From contig CAYULB010000060.1 of NCBI GenBank assembly GCA_964445575.1, positions 1 through 12,263 on the forward strand: DNA of 12,263 nt, written 5' to 3'. The stretch's first letter is position 1. Each line of letters begins with the position of its first letter. Under the pieces are notes generated by a model. That model saw only the letters and a program-made list of their open reading frames with translations. It was not told the origin of the DNA and did no database searches. This document shows, one piece after another, positions 5,600-12,263 of the stretch. Made by a program: the position numbers and the translations under genes. The DNA comes from WJMT01 sp964445575. Its GTDB lineage: Bacteria; Acidobacteriota; Aminicenantia; Aminicenantales; Aminicenantaceae.

Positions 5600-6934
5600 A
5601 TGCTAAAGAAAACAGCTGCTTTTTTCTGCTTGGTCCTCTCTGATTTTGCAGCCCTGTTTCTGTCTTTTCTTCTGGCCTACTGGCTGCGAGAAAAAGTGTT
5701 CTCTCTGGTCCATTCATCTCTTCTGGAGCGTCCCACCTATCTTCACCTTTATCTGAATGCGGCTTATCTTTTTGCGGTGTGGCTGATCGTTTTTTCTTAC
5801 GAAAAACTCTACACCAAAAGACATTCCTTCTGGGAAGAAACCCGGCTTCTTTTCAAAAGCAATACCATATCCTTTGTACTGATCATGGTGGTGGTGTTTC
5901 TGGCCAAACAGGAGTTCTACTACTCCCGCCTCATCATTTTAACTGCTTGGTTGATAAGCACTCCTCTACTTCCTTTATTCCGGTATCTGACCAAAATGCT
6001 GCTAATAAAAATAAGCCTATGGGAAAAAAAGGTAATCATCCTGGGAACCCCTAATGAGAGCTCAGCCCTTATTCAATCCATAAATGAGAACAAAATCCTG
6101 GGTTATAAGATTGTAGGATGCCTTTCGGATTCCTCTGAACAAATCGGCAGCTCTATTTCCGGAATCAAAGTTTTGGGACATATGGACGAAATCGAAGAAT
6201 GGAAAGTAAAAACTAGATTTGAGGACATCATAGTCACCCTGCCGGACCTCCCCCGGCAAAAACTCATTCCCCTTATGAAAAAATGGGAGCTTATAAGCGA
6301 CAGTATACGCTACATCCCCCGCACCGGAGACCTGGTGAGCACAGGAGTTGAGATCGAAAACATCGGTAAAATCCTGGCGCTTTCAGTCAGAAAAAACCTG
6401 CACAAGCCTTGGAATGTCCTTCTCAAAACTTTTTTCGAATATATTCTCACCGCTGTTCTATTTATCCTTTTTCTCCCTGTTTTTTTAATCATTACTGTTG
6501 CCATAAAACTGGACTCCACCGGACCGGTCTTTTTTATCCAGAAAAGATTAGGAAAAAGAAAAAAGACCATCCGGATCATAAAATTCCGCTCCATGTATCA
6601 GGACGCAGATGAGAGATTAAAAAAATACCTCCAGACCCATCCTCAAGCAGAACAGGAATGGAGGCAGTATAAAAAACTCAGAAGCTACGACCCCAGAGTA
6701 ACTCCCGTAGGCAAATTTTTAAGAAAGTTCAGCCTGGATGAGCTTCCTCAGTTTCTGAATGTGTTAAAAGGAGACATGAGCCTTGTGGGGCCCAGACCCT
6801 ATATAAAGGAAGAGCTCAATNNNNNNNNNNNNNNNNNNNNNNNNNNNNNNNNNNNNNNNNNNNNNNNNNNNNNNNNNNNNNNNNNNNNNNNNNNNNNNNN
6901 NNNNNNNNNNNNNNNNNNNNCCCCAGAAAGATGA
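5600..6934 (+). CDS. WbaP-type polyprenyl-phosphate sugar-1-phosphate transferase (interrupted by a gap)
   Basis: An integral membrane enzyme that starts glycan repeat-unit synthesis by moving a hexose-1-phosphate from a nucleotide sugar to undecaprenyl phosphate. Four N-terminal helices (about residues 7-28, 48-66, 88-104, 110-130) precede a nucleotide-binding-like domain (VIILGT at 145-150). A re-entrant helix (about 276-303) leads to the catalytic domain with KFRSM (328-332), YDPRVTPVGKFLRKFSLDELPQ (363-384, with the catalytic Asp-Glu pair 380-381) and GPRP (397-400). The spacing and KLRSYDPRVT wording are closest to the WbaP group, so galactose- or glucose-1-phosphate is plausible but unproven. 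Reading breaks at the N run after residue 407; only the last three codons and TGA (6932-6934) may follow. The conserved C-terminal end, usually 60-70 residues past PRP, is missing from the assembly. ATG 5600 has AAAGGAAAG upstream; ATGA overlaps the next gene. Confidence 0.9.
   Translation: MLKKTAAFFCLVLSDFAALFLSFLLAYWLREKVFSLVHSSLLERPTYLHLYLNAAYLFAVWLIVFSYEKLYTKRHSFWEETRLLFKSNTISFVLIMVVVFLAKQEFYYSRLIILTAWLISTPLLPLFRYLTKMLLIKISLWEKKVIILGTPNESSALIQSINENKILGYKIVGCLSDSSEQIGSSISGIKVLGHMDEIEEWKVKTRFEDIIVTLPDLPRQKLIPLMKKWELISDSIRYIPRTGDLVSTGVEIENIGKILALSVRKNLHKPWNVLLKTFFEYILTAVLFILFLPVFLIITVAIKLDSTGPVFFIQKRLGKRKKTIRIIKFRSMYQDADERLKKYLQTHPQAEQEWRQYKKLRSYDPRVTPVGKFLRKFSLDELPQFLNVLKGDMSLVGPRPYIKEELNXXXXXXXXXXXXXXXXXXXXXXXXXXXXXXXXXXPER
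6821..6920. other. Assembly gap of 100 N inside the sugar transferase gene
   Basis: Exactly 100 N with no shared sequence at its edges, so it represents truly missing DNA. Relatives have about 60-70 residues after the PRP motif, while the written sequence allows only 43, so the real gap is probably nearer 180-200 nt. The frame across it is nominal. Confidence 0.9.
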
Positions 6935-8073
6935 AAATCGGAATAGATGCCCATGCCGCAGAGAGAGAGGGCTCTGGAAACTGCACCTACATACAGAATC
7001 TCCTCAAATCTTTAATCCAGATAGATGACCGCAATGAATATATTCTCTACGCCACCCGCAAGCATCACCCCTTTTATCAAATCTTCAAACCCTATCAAAA
7101 TCAGGTTCTAATCAAAGAACCGCCTTTTCCCGCCCTAAAAAACCCTGTGCTGAGAATCCCCTTGTGGCTGGCCAGAGAAACCTATAAAGACAGCCTGGAT
7201 GTTCTCCACGTCCAGTACATTGCTCCTCCTTTTCACAAAGGAGCGCTTGTCGCCACCATCCATGACTTAGGATTTATTCATGTTCCTGAAACATTCTCCA
7301 GATGGGAAGTCTTCAGGTCCAAACTTTTAGTCCGGATGACCGCTAAAAAATCAAAAACAATAATTACCGGCTCCCAATTCACCCGACAGAATATTCTTCA
7401 AGCCTATTGCCTTCCTTCAGACAAGGTTGAAGCAGTCCCTTTGGGAGTCTCCCCCAGCACATCTGCCCCTCAAAAAACCGCCAAAAAACCTTTGGAAGCT
7501 CAAAAAACTCTGCGGAAATACAAAATCCAAAATCCCTATATTCTCACAGTAGGACGGCTCAATCCCAGAAAAAATCTGGTCACTCTGGTCAAAGCCTTTT
7601 CTCTTCTGAAGCAAGAAAAACAAATCCCTCACCAGCTGGTGATAGCTGGAAAACATGACTTCAACACCCGGAAGGTCATCCAGTCCATCCAAAATACCCC
7701 TGCTTCCCCAAACATTTTATTCACAGGACTGGTTTCAAACCAGGAGTTATGGAATCTGTATAAAGAAGCCGATGTCTTTATCTACCCCTCCTTATTCGAA
7801 GGAGTGGGCCTTCCTGTACTGGAAGCCATGAGTGCAGGCGTGCCGGTCATCACATCAAACTCATCCAGCCTCCAGGAAACGGCCGGAGATGCTGCCATCC
7901 TCGTCAATCCTTTGGACCCCCATGAAATAAGCCAGGCCCTGGACAGACTCATCAGCAGCCAAAATTTGAGACAGGCTTATGCAGAAAAAGGAACCTCCCG
8001 GGCGAAAAAGTTCTCCTGGCATTCCACTGCTGAGCAAACCCTCAAGGTCTATGAAAAAGCAGTGAAGAGTTAA
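6931..8073 (+). CDS. GT4-family glycosyltransferase
   Basis: A 380-aa GT-B fold retaining glycosyltransferase, presumably adding a sugar from a nucleotide donor to the lipid-linked repeat unit at the cytoplasmic face. The N-terminal Rossmann half has IGIDAHAAEREGSGNCTYIQNLL (residues 3-25, acceptor side) and ATIHDLGF (108-115). The C-terminal half starts near YILTVGRLNPRKN (203-215) and contains the E-x7-E signature EGVGLPVLE (290-298, Glu 290 and Glu 298) that contacts the donor. The pattern resembles mannosyltransferases of O-antigen clusters, but donor specificity cannot be read. ATG 6931 overlaps the preceding stop as ATGA, implying translational coupling; its Shine-Dalgarno would lie partly in the gap, and AGAAAG is all that is visible. 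Its stop codon overlaps that of the convergent gene by four bases, leaving no space for a separate terminator. Confidence 0.92.
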   Translation: MKIGIDAHAAEREGSGNCTYIQNLLKSLIQIDDRNEYILYATRKHHPFYQIFKPYQNQVLIKEPPFPALKNPVLRIPLWLARETYKDSLDVLHVQYIAPPFHKGALVATIHDLGFIHVPETFSRWEVFRSKLLVRMTAKKSKTIITGSQFTRQNILQAYCLPSDKVEAVPLGVSPSTSAPQKTAKKPLEAQKTLRKYKIQNPYILTVGRLNPRKNLVTLVKAFSLLKQEKQIPHQLVIAGKHDFNTRKVIQSIQNTPASPNILFTGLVSNQELWNLYKEADVFIYPSLFEGVGLPVLEAMSAGVPVITSNSSSLQETAGDAAILVNPLDPHEISQALDRLISSQNLRQAYAEKGTSRAKKFSWHSTAEQTLKVYEKAVKS

Positions 8074-9179
8074 TAACGTTTATCGCGTTTATTGCGTTTT
8101 CTAAAAATCTCCAGGTATTTTCCAACCACAGAATCCCAGTCATAATACCTTTCAATGATTTCTCTGGCCTTCTCTCCCTTTATTCTAGCCTCCTCCCCAT
8201 GGAAAAGAGTCCAGGTTAATTTATTCCTGAGACTCTCTACACTTTTCTGGAAATACACCCCTGCATCTTGAAGGACTTCCCGGTTAAACGGCACATCCCG
8301 ACAGATCACAAAACATCCCGACGCCATAGCCTGAAGAAGGGCCGGGTTGGTCCCTCCCACTTCATTACCATGAATGTAGGCGCAGCAGTTGCACAAAAGC
8401 TCCCGGAGCACTTTCTGGTCGTAGATGAATCCCGGCTGTTTGACCCTGGGGTCCTCAAAGGAAAACATTTTTCTGGCATAGGAAGATTTGTACTGGGTCC
8501 CTCCCACTAAAAAAAGAACCTTATCTGTCTCTGTCTTTTCAAATGCCTGGATGCTGAGCAGAGGATTGTTTTCTGGTTCAAAACGGGTGATCTGTAGAAA
8601 ATATTCCTTAGGTTTGAGACCGAAGCGCTTCAATATTTCCGGGTTTTGGCTGTCCTGCACCACAGCTCCGTAGGGAATGAAATGAATCTGCCGTCCATAT
8701 TTCTCCTCATAATATCTCTTCAGGCATTTGGAATCTGTAATCATCTCAATCCTCAGTTTCATGGACAGCCATTCAGCCAACTTTAGATATGCAGTTCCCA
8801 ATCCCCTCCACTTAGCCCTTTTCCATTCCAAACCATCCATATGCAGAATCATCTTTTTTCTTAAAAATCGAGGTAAAATCAACAAGGGGCTGTTGGCATA
8901 ATTTAAAACCAGGATGACATCATATTCTTTCCTCTGAGCATGAAGCAGCGACAGAAAAGTGTGAGACAAAGTATCCAGGGCTTTGATTTTACATTCCGGG
9001 AGATAAATGAGCTTGATTCCTTTATATTCGCGTGGTTTTTTATCATAGTATCCAGACCGGCAGTAAACCCAGACCTCATGCCCTCTTTTTTTGAGCCGTA
9101 AACTCAGCTCCTGTACAAAGGTCTCAAAACCACCGTATCGTGCTGGGATTCCCCGGGTTCCGATTAAAGCGACTTTCAT
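8070..9179 (-). CDS. DUF1972-type GT4 glycosyltransferase (rhamnosyltransferase-like)
   Basis: The protein (369 aa) opens with MKVALIGTRGIPARYGGFETFV, the hallmark of the DUF1972 N-terminal domain found in capsule and O-antigen glycosyltransferases, including the rhamnosyltransferase Cps2T. ILHMDGLEWKRAKW (111-124), ITDSKCLKRYY (147-157) and FEPENN (200-205) also fit. In the donor-binding region the family EVGGTNPSLLEAM stretch reads EVGGTNPALLQAM (273-285), so Gln replaces the usual second Glu. The C-terminus is a basic tail KRNKRDKRY encoded by 9-bp DNA repeats. ATG 9179 lies 4 nt after the stop of the upstream gene; no strong Shine-Dalgarno is visible (GAGTGAG), so translation probably depends on coupling. 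It is the last gene of the minus-strand block; rhamnose transfer is inference. Confidence 0.9.
   Translation of the reverse strand: MKVALIGTRGIPARYGGFETFVQELSLRLKKRGHEVWVYCRSGYYDKKPREYKGIKLIYLPECKIKALDTLSHTFLSLLHAQRKEYDVILVLNYANSPLLILPRFLRKKMILHMDGLEWKRAKWRGLGTAYLKLAEWLSMKLRIEMITDSKCLKRYYEEKYGRQIHFIPYGAVVQDSQNPEILKRFGLKPKEYFLQITRFEPENNPLLSIQAFEKTETDKVLFLVGGTQYKSSYARKMFSFEDPRVKQPGFIYDQKVLRELLCNCCAYIHGNEVGGTNPALLQAMASGCFVICRDVPFNREVLQDAGVYFQKSVESLRNKLTWTLFHGEEARIKGEKAREIIERYYDWDSVVGKYLEIFRKRNKRDKRY
8077..8103. repeat. 9-bp tandem repeat at the 3' end of the DUF1972 gene
   Basis: Units CGTTTATCG, CGTTTATTG and CGTTTTCTA follow one another. On the minus strand they encode the KRN-KRD-KRY tripeptide series just before the stop codon. 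Repeat gain or loss would stay in frame and change only the length of the basic tail. Confidence 0.6.
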
Positions 9180-9183
9180 TTTC

Positions 9184-10155
9184 TCACTCTGCCCACCTCT
9201 GCCAAAGATAACGGCTGAAACTCAGAAGCTCTTTCTTCTTATTCCTATAGTCCTTTTTATAAAAAAAATCCAGCAGCATGTACCCCAAACTCCTCCCTAA
9301 AAATCCCAGTATAAAAATGAATTTTAAAAACCTCACCCTGACCCGACTAGGACCTTGGTTCTGCTGCTCAAAGTATTTAAAAAGAGAATCCAGCCACAGA
9401 GAAGAACCTCTAAAAGAACCGCAGTTTTCTTTCCCATGAAAAACCTGTGCCAAAGGGAAGTAGATGATTTTACCATACTTTCTTATTTCCTTGCCTAAGG
9501 CCACATCTTCAGCATACATGAAAAAATCTTCAGAAAACCGCAGTTTCTCGGCAGCTTCTCTTCTTAAAACCAGACAAACCCCGGATATCCAATCCACTTC
9601 TCGGATAATCCTCTTTTTCCTGAAGTAAGGCTGGTGAATGAAAAAGCCCTTAAAAAGCAGAGGAAAACAAATGGAGAGCCCTAAAAAATAAAATAAAGCT
9701 GTTTTCAAATTTAGGTCATATCCCCCTACCCCGGTTTGAAGCCGGCCAGGAGCGGAGAAAACACTGGGAAGGGCTGCGTAAATATCAGTATTCTGGTCCA
9801 AATAATCAATAAGTCGGTTCAATGACTTATCCTGCAGTTCAGCATCATCATTAAAAAAAACCACATAGTCATACCAGAGTTTCTTTTCCTTCAGATAATC
9901 CAGACCCTGGTTAGCTGCCCGGCTGAATCCAAGATTATTTTGATTTTGAAAAAGCATCACATCCGGGTACTGCTTTTTCACCATCTCTGAAGTGCCGTCA
10001 TCTGAAGCATTGTCCACCACAACCACATCCAAAGGCCTCTGGAGGTACTGATTCAAAGAATTCAAACAAACCCTGAGGTTTTCTTTTCTGTTCCATGTGA
10101 TAATGACAAAAAGCAGCCTGCTGGCTGACTCCCAAGGCTCCTTTATCGGGGTCAA
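9184..10155 (-). CDS. GT2-family glycosyltransferase
   Basis: A GT-A fold inverting glycosyltransferase of 323 aa, similar in layout to WbbL-type rhamnosyltransferases. Residues 15-22 (LFVIITWN) form the first strand, VVVVDNASDDGT (44-55) binds the nucleotide, NNLGFSRAANQG (73-84) is typical of the WbbL group, and FNDDAEL (101-107) carries the metal-binding acidic pair. DWISGVCLVLRREA (188-201) and MYAEDVALGKEI (213-224) contain the acceptor-side motif and putative catalytic acid. A hydrophobic segment (about 277-297) near the C-terminus probably rests on the membrane. The only usable start is TTG 10155, because an in-frame TAA lies two codons upstream and no ATG/GTG precedes the first strand; CAGGAG (10173-10168) is 12 nt away. 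The start overlaps the preceding stop as TTGA. Donor sugar is unknown; TDP-rhamnose is a family-based guess. Confidence 0.9.
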   Translation of the reverse strand: MTPIKEPWESASRLLFVIITWNRKENLRVCLNSLNQYLQRPLDVVVVDNASDDGTSEMVKKQYPDVMLFQNQNNLGFSRAANQGLDYLKEKKLWYDYVVFFNDDAELQDKSLNRLIDYLDQNTDIYAALPSVFSAPGRLQTGVGGYDLNLKTALFYFLGLSICFPLLFKGFFIHQPYFRKKRIIREVDWISGVCLVLRREAAEKLRFSEDFFMYAEDVALGKEIRKYGKIIYFPLAQVFHGKENCGSFRGSSLWLDSLFKYFEQQNQGPSRVRVRFLKFIFILGFLGRSLGYMLLDFFYKKDYRNKKKELLSFSRYLWQRWAE

Positions 10156-11537
10156 AATTTAAAAATTCTCCTGAGTTTAGATGATATTTTCATGGGGATT
10201 TTCTGGAAAATATACCAGAAATGTTTTCTTCCCGCTTCTTTTAAAGATTTTTTCTTCTCTTTTACATCTTTTACAGGCACTGTTTTCTTTTGCTCTTCTC
10301 CGGATAAAACCCTGGTGCAGTATTGAACAAGAGGCTCGCTCACTCTCTCCCAATAAAACCGCTTTTTTACCTCTTTTATCCTGTCCTCAGCTTTCTGATA
10401 AAACCTAGGGTCTCCGGCAAGCTTTAATAAAGCTGAGGTCAGTTCATCCTTTTTTTGAGAACCCACAGAAATTCCGATAGTTTCCTTATCCACCAATTCC
10501 GAGAAATAATCCCCTTCCGTGCAGAGAATGGGCAGTTCGTACTTCAAGTAGTCCAGAATCCGGGTTCGGAACGAATAATAGGTCTCAAAATGATTGATGT
10601 GGATAGAAACCCCCACATCAGCTGCTTTGAAATAATCCCCTCTTTTTTGATAGTCCACCCACTCATCATTAAAAAAAACATTCTTTCCGGTCAGGCCCAG
10701 ATTGCGGCTCAGGGATTCTGCCTGCCGAGCCATATCTAAGGAGGGGAGAAGCGGATTCGCATGCTGAGTGGAGAGAAAAAGCAGCTTGATTTTTGGGTTC
10801 TGGACGGCTGCCTTTTGAACCGCTCTTATCAATGTCAAGGGGTCAAACCAGTTGCTGATCACCCCTCCCCACAAAAACAGAATCGAATCCTCCTGTATCT
10901 GGGGAAACTTTCCTCTGATGAAATCCCTTTTTCCCTTCTCTTCTTTTGGGGAGTCCTCTTCACTGATTCCAAAGGGCACCACACTGATAAGGCTGTCCAG
11001 CGCATGACTCTGGTCCAGATACAGGGGGTTAATCCTGTTTAGAGACAAAAGAGAGCCGGCAAACAGGTCTCTCTGCCTGATGTTGGCACAAAGGAAGTGG
11101 TCCCCGTGTTTTAGCTGTTCGTTATAAACCTTTAAATCTTTTGAGTGGACATATTCCCTGTCTTTCAGACTCTGAATTTTTTTCTGGTGGATAAACAAAG
11201 TTTCCAGAGGGAACGGAACATAAAGGTCGCAGATCAAATGAGCTTTCAGCGTCTTTATGACCGGAAATTTAGAAAGCACATAACCCTGAATAATGATGAT
11301 CCGGCTCTTTTTCCCGGTTTTCTCTATCAAAACAGAGTCGGAAAGGGAATAATCCATCACCTCAAAGTCTATGCCTTTGAGGATTTTTGGTTCCGAGCTT
11401 TTGTAAGAATAATCCGGCACGGCCAGAACGACTTTAAACTGGCGTGCCAGGCACTTGGCAAGCTCCCAGGCCCTGATACCAGGACCAGCCATTTTTTCAC
11501 CGACCACATCATCGCTGATCAGAAAAACATCATACAC
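10152..11537 (-). CDS. GT4-like glycosyltransferase with basic C-terminal tail
   Basis: A GT-B glycosyltransferase of about 461 aa. The N-terminus VYDVFLISDDVVGEKMAGPGIRAWELAK is the conserved acceptor-domain start of a recognisable subgroup (FISDDVVG...MAGPGIR.WELA). The C-terminal half has FLWGGVISNWFDPLTLI (about residues 221-237) and HFETYYSFRTRILDYLKYELPILCTEGD (about 316-343), the subgroup's counterpart of the E-x7-E region. The last 45 residues are lysine/arginine-rich and could contact membrane phospholipid. I chose GTG 11537 over ATG 11567: it has AGAGGG (11548-11543) 5 nt upstream, relatives begin at this strand, and the overlap with the upstream gene drops from 38 to 8 nt (GTGTATGA). 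The ATG has no visible Shine-Dalgarno. Donor and acceptor are unknown. Confidence 0.87.
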   Translation of the reverse strand: MYDVFLISDDVVGEKMAGPGIRAWELAKCLARQFKVVLAVPDYSYKSSEPKILKGIDFEVMDYSLSDSVLIEKTGKKSRIIIIQGYVLSKFPVIKTLKAHLICDLYVPFPLETLFIHQKKIQSLKDREYVHSKDLKVYNEQLKHGDHFLCANIRQRDLFAGSLLSLNRINPLYLDQSHALDSLISVVPFGISEEDSPKEEKGKRDFIRGKFPQIQEDSILFLWGGVISNWFDPLTLIRAVQKAAVQNPKIKLLFLSTQHANPLLPSLDMARQAESLSRNLGLTGKNVFFNDEWVDYQKRGDYFKAADVGVSIHINHFETYYSFRTRILDYLKYELPILCTEGDYFSELVDKETIGISVGSQKKDELTSALLKLAGDPRFYQKAEDRIKEVKKRFYWERVSEPLVQYCTRVLSGEEQKKTVPVKDVKEKKKSLKEAGRKHFWYIFQKIPMKISSKLRRIFKF

Positions 11538-12243
11538 GGCCGCCCTCTTTCTTCGCCCTAAATTCATCCAGATATTTAAGCAAAATATCCAGCAGCTTGA
11601 CCAGGACCACGAGTTGGACAGCTACAAAAAAAAGAACTGTTAGAATCAAAAAATATTTGTTCCCCCATAATCCCGGGTATTTCTGGTTTATTTGCTTTAA
11701 AACCTCAGAGACCGGCTGCAGGGAATAGACCCGAAAAGTCAAATCTCCCCCAGGAGCACGGCTGTTAAAAAAATACTCCCCTTCTGGATAGACATCTTGA
11801 GTGTTCATCCAGGCACAGATAGAGTTATCCATAGTTGATTCAGGAGAATGTAGAGCAAAATAATATTCTTTTCCTCTGGAATTCTTTTGGGGAGCGAACT
11901 TTATGGAATGGTACAGATTGTTTTTCACTTCAGAGGCATTAAAAACTTTCTGAAGAATGACTTCTTCATCTGGCCTCCCTAGTTCAAAAATCACATCTTT
12001 GTCATTTTCTCGGTCAAAGGTTCCTAGCATGACTTCTATTTGAGAAAGATAGTCTCTTTGAGCCATAAAAGTCTGGCTGATGACTCTTTCCCCCATAATA
12101 TGGGGAGTGGGATTGGTATTGGGGGCCGCATTGATGTCCAGGGTCAAATGCCTGTGAATAAATATCAAATAGACCTGAGCCAGGATAAAACATCCCACCA
12201 GTCCCCATTTGATCCATCTAATTTTATTTTTCCCGCTCTCCAT
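11530..12243 (-). CDS. Two-helix membrane protein with beta-rich ectodomain, function unknown
   Basis: The 237-aa product has a membrane helix at each end (about residues 12-29 and 196-218) and a roughly 165-residue soluble domain between them, predicted to face the periplasm by the positive-inside rule (basic MESGKNKIRWIK start, basic EFRAKKEGG end). The domain starts near ERVISQTFMAQRDYLSQIEVMLGTFDREN (52-80) and continues with alternating strands such as DVIFELGR and EYYFALHSPES. I recall similar segments as beta-sandwich, carbohydrate-binding-like ectodomains in large bacterial membrane glycosyltransferases; here the domain appears without the many-helix catalytic part. ATG 12243 is preceded by two GGTGAGT units. 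Its stop overlaps the next gene, so it belongs to the glycosyltransferase operon and may be an accessory subunit. The upstream neighbour is outside the window. Confidence 0.8.
   Translation of the reverse strand: MESGKNKIRWIKWGLVGCFILAQVYLIFIHRHLTLDINAAPNTNPTPHIMGERVISQTFMAQRDYLSQIEVMLGTFDRENDKDVIFELGRPDEEVILQKVFNASEVKNNLYHSIKFAPQKNSRGKEYYFALHSPESTMDNSICAWMNTQDVYPEGEYFFNSRAPGGDLTFRVYSLQPVSEVLKQINQKYPGLWGNKYFLILTVLFFVAVQLVVLVKLLDILLKYLDEFRAKKEGGRV
11543..11548 (-). promoter_or_regulatory. Ribosome-binding site favouring a GTG start
   Basis: AGAGGG on the minus strand lies 5 nt before GTG 11537 and inside the 3' end of the preceding gene. It is the only convincing Shine-Dalgarno for this glycosyltransferase and argues against the in-frame ATG at 11567. 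Confidence 0.55.
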
Positions 12244-12263
12244 TCACAACTCACCACTCACCA

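Overview
The window looks like part of a surface-polysaccharide (O-antigen, capsule or exopolysaccharide) locus on a draft scaffold. Two runs of exactly 100 N (5444-5543 and 6821-6920) are scaffolding gaps of nominal size. Intergenic DNA is AT-rich and the genes are moderately AT-rich. A membrane-bound polyprenyl-phosphate sugar transferase, an O-antigen ligase/polymerase and four glycosyltransferases fit a Gram-negative bacterium. The overall style, with a divergent glycan cluster, terminal repeats resembling IS1380 ends and poorly characterised membrane accessory proteins, would fit an uncultivated lineage such as Omnitrophota. That taxonomic guess rests on general impression, not on a marker gene.

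Layout. Positions 1-531 hold no intact gene: a weak terminator-like hairpin, a possible minus-strand gene remnant, and a compact element of about 254 bp (253-506) bounded by 13-bp inverted repeats, with a third copy of the repeat immediately outside it. Next comes a plus-strand membrane-anchored protein with an Ig-like domain and an (alpha/alpha)6-barrel glycosidase-like domain (532-2604). A 281-bp convergent intergenic region follows, with a hairpin plus T-tract and a set of CTTAGGG motifs inside an inverted repeat. A minus-strand O-antigen ligase-family protein occupies 2886-5147. A divergent intergenic region with a long homopurine tract and a gap leads to a plus-strand pair: WbaP-type sugar-phosphate transferase (5600-6934, interrupted by the second gap) and a GT4 glycosyltransferase (6931-8073). 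Its stop codon overlaps that of the first gene of a minus-strand block read from the right edge: membrane protein with a beta-rich ectodomain (11530-12243), GT4-like (10152-11537), GT2 (9184-10155) and a DUF1972-type GT4 (8070-9179).

How the genes could work together (inference from families): the WbaP-like enzyme starts a repeat unit on undecaprenyl phosphate, the four glycosyltransferases extend it in the cytoplasm, and the O-antigen ligase-family protein polymerises or transfers the flipped glycan. The membrane-anchored glycosidase-like protein and the two-helix membrane protein would act on or around the product outside the inner membrane. No flippase, length regulator or export gene lies in the window, so the locus must continue elsewhere.

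The assembly deserves care. The sequences flanking the first gap are identical for 32 nt, so that gap is probably not real. The second gap is probably larger than its 100 N, because the sugar transferase lacks more C-terminal sequence than 100 nt can encode.
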